Below are positions 57,992 to 64,000 of a stretch of DNA of 64,000 bases, piece after piece. The notes beneath the pieces are model-generated. The model did not search any database. It saw nothing but the letters and a program-made list of their open reading frames with translations, and had not been told where the DNA came from. Both the position numbers and the translations under genes were made by a program. The DNA comes from Pezizomycotina sp. ARF18. Lineage: Eukaryota > Ascomycota. The stretch covers positions 186,001 through 250,000 of the forward strand of contig AZLU01000022.1 in the NCBI GenBank assembly GCA_002224055.1. The letters are read 5' to 3'. Within the stretch, counting starts at the first letter, position 1, and every line of letters starts with the position of its first letter.

Positions 57992-60270
57992 CTACTCCAC
58001 CATAGTCCTATTCAACCGCGGCCCGTCATTCTCCTCTTCCTCCTTCTCTACCTCCCCGTCCTCATCCGCGTCTTTTTTCAGTGATTTATGTAACGCTGCT
58101 ACAGTCTTCGGCTGTTCTCCGTCACTTTTCTTCTCTTTCTCTTTGTCTTTATCCGACTGTGTCGCGCCGATGTTATTATTCGCTTTCTCTTCCTCTGATA
58201 CTGATTAACCCGCGTTGTGCTATCCGTCTTTGGTGTGTCGTTGTTCACTGGAGCAGCCGCCGCGGGTTTCGGCGCTTCGTTTGCCTTGTCTTCTTCCGAT
58301 ACCGACTTAACCTGCGTCGTGCCGTCCGCCTTCGGAGCATCATTGCTCGCAGGGGTAGCTGCCGCGGGCTTCGCTGCCTCATTAGCGTTCGCTTGCGCCG
58401 CCGTCCCATCCGTACTCGCCGCACCCGTCACAGCTGCAGCAGCAGCAGCATACGCACTCCCCGAACCTTCACCAGCCGGCGCTACAACTCACCGACAGTA
58501 CTACCACCATCCGCTTCGCCGCCTCCTCCTTCTCCAACCTTTCCCTCTCCTCCGCCTCCTTCTTCTCCTCTTCGTTCCCCACGAGTCCGACTTTCGGTGG
58601 CGGGCTGATCTCGCCGTACCACCTCGCGTCGCTCTTCCAGTACTCATCCCCGTCGAACTGTCCTGTTAACGCCCTTCTCGCGGACCACGCAAGTCCGCGA
58701 CTGTGACCTTCATGTTACCTGATCAACGGGGTTTAACGGTCCCTTCCCGCCATTCCGTAAATCAGAATCCCCAACGCCACCATTCGACCAACTACTCATT
58801 ATCGCGGCGTAACGCTCCACCCCCTTAATCTTCCATCTGAATATTATCCGCACCGCAAAGTCCATGCTATTATTCAACTCCTTCCAACTTAAATGATAAA
58901 GCATCTTCTGCGCGCCTCTATACGTAACCGCTATCGCAACCAATCCAACAGGATGATAACTCGGGAACACAACTCTCTCGTGAGGTTGTAGATTCGTTTT
59001 CTTTATAATGTCGTACCAGCAGAAGAACGCGTTGTCGCTGCAGGGGAGGAGTACTCCATCATTTCCATTGGTGTTGCGGCGGGGTCGCGGTATACGTGGA
59101 AGAGGTTGTCGTGAGGGGGTGGTGCCATTACGTTGCGGGAGGTACCGAGGTGGATTACGTCCCAGTCGAGGCCGTAGGGTGCGCGCTTGCGTTCGTCGTC
59201 GGTTAGTGGGGGCGAAGGGGAGGAGCGGAGGGCTTTGGCGAAGGAGGAGAGTTGGCGTTTTACATAGACGTCCCTGTAGGGGTAGTTTTGTTAGTAGCTG
59301 AGAACGTGAAGGACCGAGGAGGAGCTTTTTGTGGGATGCTTCTAATGAACTCTTTTCCCAGGTTCCTCAAGGAGGTATCTCCGTCACCCAAAGCCGGAGT
59401 ATGCTAAAGCATCTAGGCCAGTCGGAACGCATGAAGGACGACTGCATATAGTCTTCTGTTCGGCCCAAGAACCAAATTGAAACTCGCAGGAGCAACAGCG
59501 CATCCCGCTCGCTCCCTAATTCCTTCAAGCTCATCGCAACCACTTTGGAAGCATCACCGCCCACCCAATGCTCCACCAACATCCCCCATCTCCCTCCCCA
59601 AATTCAAAACGAAAAAAAAAAAAAAAAGAACCTACCAATCAACATCATCCTCAATAACCAGCGCCGTCTCAACCTTATTATCAACAATATACCTAAAAGC
59701 ATCCATATGACTCCTCCAACTCCCCAAATACGCCGGCGGCAAAAGATCCTTTGCCGTCCCAAACGGCCTCGCCTTCGGATGCACCGTCTCCCCATTCACC
59801 GCAGGTATAATCTTACTAACTTTCACACCCGTAGTACTACCTATTAAGCTAATCGCATCTTGCCGGTCTGTGCGGGTGTTGAGGGAGATCATTACTATTT
59901 CGCCGAAGCCGAGGGTTTCGTTGTGCACGGAGCGGACGATGGAGTCGTCGGGGGAGCGGAACCAGGAGCGGCGGGGGGTGTAGATGTGCGGTGGTTGTGG
60001 GGCGGCGGAGGGAGAGGATTGTTAGGATTAGGAGTGGAAGAGCGAGGATGGCGAGGAGGGTGCGGAGGGTGTGGCGGCGGTGGAGGAGTGGGGGAGTGGG
60101 GGGAGGCGGATGGGGACATGGCGGAGGAGAGGGGGATAGCTGTTCGGAGTAGTTAGTCAGTTTAGATGTTAAAGTAAAGAGGAGGAAGAATGTGTATTTA
60201 CGGGATTGATAGTTATGAAGATTCGCTGCTTCTTCTTGAGGTCTTCGAGGTCCCTGACGTCGTGAGACAT
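57992..60270 (-). CDS. Glycosyltransferase family 25 (LPS-type) protein, type II membrane, three exons
   Basis: The start is the minus-strand ATG at 60,270 (MSHDVRDLEDLKKKQRIFIT). An intron at 60,140-60,201 (GTAAAT donor, GACTAAC branch, ACAG) joins in frame to a Pro-rich segment and a single membrane anchor (TLRTLLAILALPLLILTILS). After one frame change comes the catalytic domain: EIVMISLNTRTDRQDAISL, GSWRSHMDAFRYIVDN and ALVIEDDVDW. A second intron, 59,275-59,635 (CTACTAAC branch, TACAG), joins in phase to give DVYVKRQLSSFAKAL and PYGLDWDVIHLG. Then VTYRGAQKMLYHLSWKELNN, matching the GT25 RGAQKxLY region, lies near 58.9 kb. The EDD motif is the expected sugar-nucleotide/metal site. The C-terminal tail has two ~33-residue Ala/Pro/Lys repeats and an acidic end (PRLNRTMVE, TAG 57,992-57,994). 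A Golgi lumenal role in glycosylation is inferred. A few single-base frame changes occur. Confidence 0.85.
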
Positions 60271-60410
60271 ATGTACTCAATGAAACTGATGGAAGGAAGG
60301 CTGGTCCATGGAGAAGAAGAGAGAACAATTAGTGCTTGTGATTGATAGAGTGCAGGATCACTTGGTATTGACAAAAGTTGAAGACGATAGTGAAAGTGAT
60401 ACCAATAAGA

Positions 60411-60534
60411 AAAAAAAAAAAAAAAAAAAAAAAAAAACAGCCAGAAACAAAAAGCTATCACAAGCATGTAAAAAACGTGGGAAAGGGCGCGACAGCAAGA
60501 AACCCCCCCCCCCCCCCAAAAAAAAAAAAAAAAA
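60411..60534. repeat. A27 run and C15-A17 compound homopolymer
   Basis: A27 (60,411-60,437) and C15 directly joined to A17 (60,503-60,534) lie just upstream of the GT25 gene. True lengths are uncertain. Confidence 0.85.
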
Positions 60535-63500
60535 GAACTGTCTTACCTCTGCTACAGGGAAATGATCCGGATCTAAAATTTGTTTCAAAAACTTAGGAAC
60601 GACATGAAAAGAAAATTCTCTCAAAAGCGTATAATGCACGAGTCGTGGTTTATTGGTAACACAAAGAGCGCGGCAGTTCTTTTCCGGCCCGTGATTGATG
60701 CTCCTTGTGTGTGTATCACGAGAAAAGGTCGAAGGGAGTTGAGGACCACCGCAGCATTGCCACGCACAAAACTCGAAAGCAGCAAAGGGCCAGGACGTCA
60801 AACAAAAAGTATCGAAAGGACGAAAACCATGAAAATGCAATTCCCTCGAGTCGTAAAATATCCAGAAAAAACAACCCTTAAGTCCTTCCAGAAGAACCAA
60901 AAGAAACAAGTCTTAAACAAAAATCAGGAGAGCGTAAAAATAGAGCAAAGTGAAAAGGAATAACGAAGGATACGTAGGAAGGAAAAGGGTTTTAAACAAA
61001 AAGGAAATTCCTCGATCTTTATTTCCCCTTCGTTTAATAGTAAAGTGCCAATACGGCGCCCAGCTCCGCTGGAATTTTATCCCCCTCTCTTCTCCTAATC
61101 AATAAATTACCCCTAAGCCAATCGAGTCCAAAGCGCCGAAGAGCCAAGCTGTGGAGGCAAAGTTGAGCTAAGAAATTATAGCAGCAGACGGCTAGCTGCG
61201 TCGCACGCTCTTCCTAAAGTCGCGAACCAAGACCGTCAATCGGAACGGCGAAGGGGGGGGGGATATCCCTGTCGTGGTTTATAAGGCCAAAGACAGAAAA
61301 AGGTACCATAATTTCCTTAAATCTTGGGTAAAAGCAAGGGGGTAGGAGGAAGAATTCTCGACTAAAAAATGAAGGAAACGAACTCAACCCGTTCCGTTTT
61401 GAATCTTCAACATCGTCGAAGTTTAGCTTTTCGCAATTAGGTCTTGAGTGTTCGCAGGTCAGATAAAGTCCCAAGGTTCCGGAAAAATACAGGTTTGGGG
61501 TGTTTTCCAATTGTGGATCCCTTTGCTGCTTTTTGCTCTTGCGGGGCCTTTTCCCTGTTCCTCAGTCGGAATATCCGGAATTCGGTAGTCGGCAAGCAAA
61601 AACACCCAGAAAGCAACTCACGATCGGGGGAAAGATCAAAGCACAGCGATTCGCCAAAACTCTATCTAATATTATAATGCTTTTTTTTTTTTTTTTTTTT
61701 TTTGCTTCTCGATATAAAACACCATTCTATTATCCGTCTTTGCCCTATTCTCTAATATCGTGACAGCAGCGCTAAAAAGCTTCTTCTCAAGAACGCCCCT
61801 ATATCTCACTGTATTATCTCGTGTTCTCAAGAGAAGAAACAACTATATTCCTTTTTCCTTGTTTCACCTTTTTGTACTACAAGCTCTTGGCCTACAGCAA
61901 GGACGCGCAAGCAAACCTCGCTATTGCGCCAATTACCGCACCTGATTTGGGAAATTTAAAATTGGTTTCCCGTGAAGACCAGAGGCATACGGTGTGCCAA
62001 GGCGTGAGAGAAATTGGATGTGTTCTGGGAGTGGGACCGTTGGGTATCTCGCTAAGCGCGTGGCCCGTTCCATAATTGCAAGGAGGGTTCGGAACAGGCA
62101 ACCGAGTAGGACCGGGACGGTGGACCGTGGAGTTGACTTGGGCTGCTTCCCTATTTCTTTCCCGTCATTCGTTTTTAAGGGAGGTAGACTGATGATCTTA
62201 TCTTGGAGATATCGGAATCCGGAAAACGTATGAACCATTTGTTTAACCAAAATGGGGCCGCTAATGATCCTAGAAGCAGAGGCGGTTTGGAGCTAGAAGC
62301 GGCTGGACGTACTTTCGTTTTTATAACCTTTGTTTCATCAATTCTCTCGGCACCTCCAGATATTAAAATTACAGCCTTATACTTCGAGAATCGAGAGCCA
62401 CGTCATGGTACAGGAGTTTGAAACGGCTGGGGATACTTTGATTCAAGTTCCAAGGGTTTTCGGTATTTGGAACTCGTCGGTTCAGCCAGCAAAAGCAGCA
62501 TCGTGGAAAAGCTAGCCTTTTCGGAGCTGGATATTGCTGCTAAAAGTGATTATTATCATTATTGCTCCACAGTAGTTTTTGTGAAAGGCATAAAAGTATG
62601 ATACATTACGCAGGAATTATTAAACTTAAGAGGAGGAGGGTTTCCTTACCCTAGAATTGAGAAATTGGAGATGTCTTGGAAGACGTGAGCCAAGAGCGTT
62701 TGTTCTTGACACTAAGCATTCTCGTTTAGTAAAAAATACGATTTGGCGAGCTAACCGTTTTCTCTTCATCCTAAAAAGCTCTATCCCATGTTACGAAAAA
62801 AGGAACCTACAACTTACGAATACCAAAAAGAAAAAAAAAAAATAATAATAATACGATATATAGCACATTCAAGGGTTAACGGGCTTTCCTTTCTAGCCTT
62901 TTTTTTTTTTCCCATGTCGGGTAAAAACAATTTCACGGGCTAATTCGAGGAAAGCTCGAGAGTAAGTAGGTATATTAAGTGTGTTGACGAGGATTTACAA
63001 TTGGCGTGCCATGGCACCAAAAAGAAAAGAAAAAAAAAGAAAAGAAAAAAAAAAACTTTACCTATGCTCTATAGGGACAAATATGCCCGCAATGATCGTG
63101 ACAAGATAAGGACGTGGGTATTGACTTGAGGTTAAGTTAGATTCGAAAGCTGTATGAAAGTCGGTAGCTTGAATCAATGGGGTTTTTTTTTTTTTTTTTT
63201 TTTTTTTCTTGTCGCCCTTGCTAGCAAGATCACCTCGAAAAAAATATAGTCGAGCTATACTAGGCTATCTTTAGTAATATCTATGACTAGCCTAAACGAA
63301 CGAAATTGTTACTTAAAACCTCATCGCTCCTGAGTCGTAATAACAATATCTTTTGGAATAAATTTTATCAGCGATGTTTTTCTGATGGTCATTTAATGCG
63401 TTGTCCGCTTTCGCATGACATTCGTCGGTGAAATTTGAGGCCGGCGCTAAATGATTCACAGCACTGCGGTTACGTAATTACCCAGACACGAGAACTTGCA

Positions 63501-63909
63501 GTTACAGAATATTTAATAGAAGAATCCTTAAAAGAAAATAATAATATAGCACTAAAAACTGTAGCTTAATTTAGAAGATTCTTATATCCATTCTCTTCAG
63601 TAGTATTTATTCGCTTTCTATGGCACCGATCAGTCCATCATGTCTGAATTACATACATACCATGCAGCGAATACTAGTAAAAGTTGAGATACAAGGGTAG
63701 ATATATACGCAGCAAGCCAAATGGATCGCTATGTGAAACTCTTTTTTTTTTTTTTTTCGATGCTTCGATGTTTGGAAATTACAATCTGGTTGGTAGAAGG
63801 ATGAGAAGCAAAGTAACTAAGGCCAGGAAGAATGCTGCTATTATTACATTATTATTGCCATCTTGAGCTCGGAGGGCTTGCAAAACTTTGTCCGGGATGG
63901 AAACGAAGA

Positions 63910-63953
<44 letters not shown>

Positions 63954-64000
63954 ATCGAAGGGAATCAGCGAGTAAAGTGGGCACGATAAAAACAAACGCA
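60535..64000. other. Gene-free stretch with long homopolymers
   Basis: No recognisable coding unit. Long runs include T24 (61,680-61,703), T26 (about 63,182-63,207), T16 (~63,743-63,758) and A42 (63,911-63,952). Confidence 0.5.

Noticed and set aside
58081-58669. Overlapping + strand frames up to 175 codons
   Set aside because: Shadows of the GT25 C-terminal tail on the minus strand, which carries the recognisable repeats and stop.
60358-60909. 183-codon minus-strand open frame, the longest in the window
   Set aside because: It reads through the A27 and C15-A17 homopolymers as Phe and Gly runs; it has no family signature and overlaps the GT25 5' flank.
63911-63952. Telomere-proximal or poly(A)-tailed retro-element end
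   Set aside because: A42 alone; no TTAGGG repeats and no coding remnant upstream.

Overview
The window reads as nuclear DNA of a filamentous ascomycete. Introns are short (62-110 nt) with GTRNGT donors and CTRAC-type branch sites (TACTGAC, GCTAAC, ACTAAC) just upstream of the AG. One Ty1/copia element has the extreme TA-rich composition left by repeat-induced point mutation (RIP). The recognisable proteins (CAX exchanger, GT25 glycosyltransferase, C2H2 factor, secreted Kex2-site proteins, a CGH-motif zinc protein) are fungal. A class-level placement such as Leotiomycetes is only a guess. The stretch is gene-poor: about six to eight loci can be argued for in 64 kb, and the rest is degenerate intergenic DNA, satellite-like arrays, homopolymers and transposon remains.

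Layout. 0-3.9 kb (+): a possible short spliced ORF, a nuclear acidic/proline-rich protein, and a small Cys/His-rich protein whose start codon appears to be split by an intron. 3.9-11.4 kb: no gene, but an old ~0.7 kb direct repeat. 11.4-15.4 kb (+): an intronless, heavily interrupted coding stretch of ~1,300 codons, helical and charged, not recognised. 15.4-19.7 kb: no gene. 19.7-21.5 kb (-): a vacuolar Ca2+/H+ exchanger (CAX) locus. 21.5-29.3 kb: fragments, a small secreted protein (26.9 kb), a palindromic mini-repeat array (28.2 kb) and a secreted repeat protein with KREAEA processing sites (28.8-29.3 kb, -). 32.7-35.7 kb (-): a C2H2 zinc-finger gene. 36.1-41.7 kb: a RIP-mutated Ty1/copia fossil with 5-bp target duplication, carrying a younger, un-RIPped 616-bp TRIM-type mini-LTR element with its own 5-bp duplication. 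42.0-42.7 kb: a ~33-bp minisatellite. 43.7-45.1 kb (-): an unrecognised spliced remnant. 45.0-47.5 kb: a ~100-bp-period array whose units look like exon-plus-intron modules. 47.8-55.8 kb (-): an intron-rich, proline-rich unrecognised gene whose 5' part holds five copies of a hairpin with intron-like ends. 58.0-60.3 kb (-): a three-exon GT25 glycosyltransferase. 60.5-64 kb: no gene, several long homopolymers.

Two themes deserve attention. First, almost every recognisable gene keeps good splice sites and codon character but changes reading frame several times through apparent single-base indels. The two TRIM LTRs also differ mainly by indels. This suggests unpolished long-read sequence as much as pseudogenisation. 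Second, the 45-56 kb block contains repeated intron/exon modules, hairpin introns and 18-23 nt candidate microexons, which resemble introner-like expansion and are the best candidate for something undescribed. The KREAEA-repeat precursor at 29 kb is a second candidate (Kex2-processed repeat peptide).
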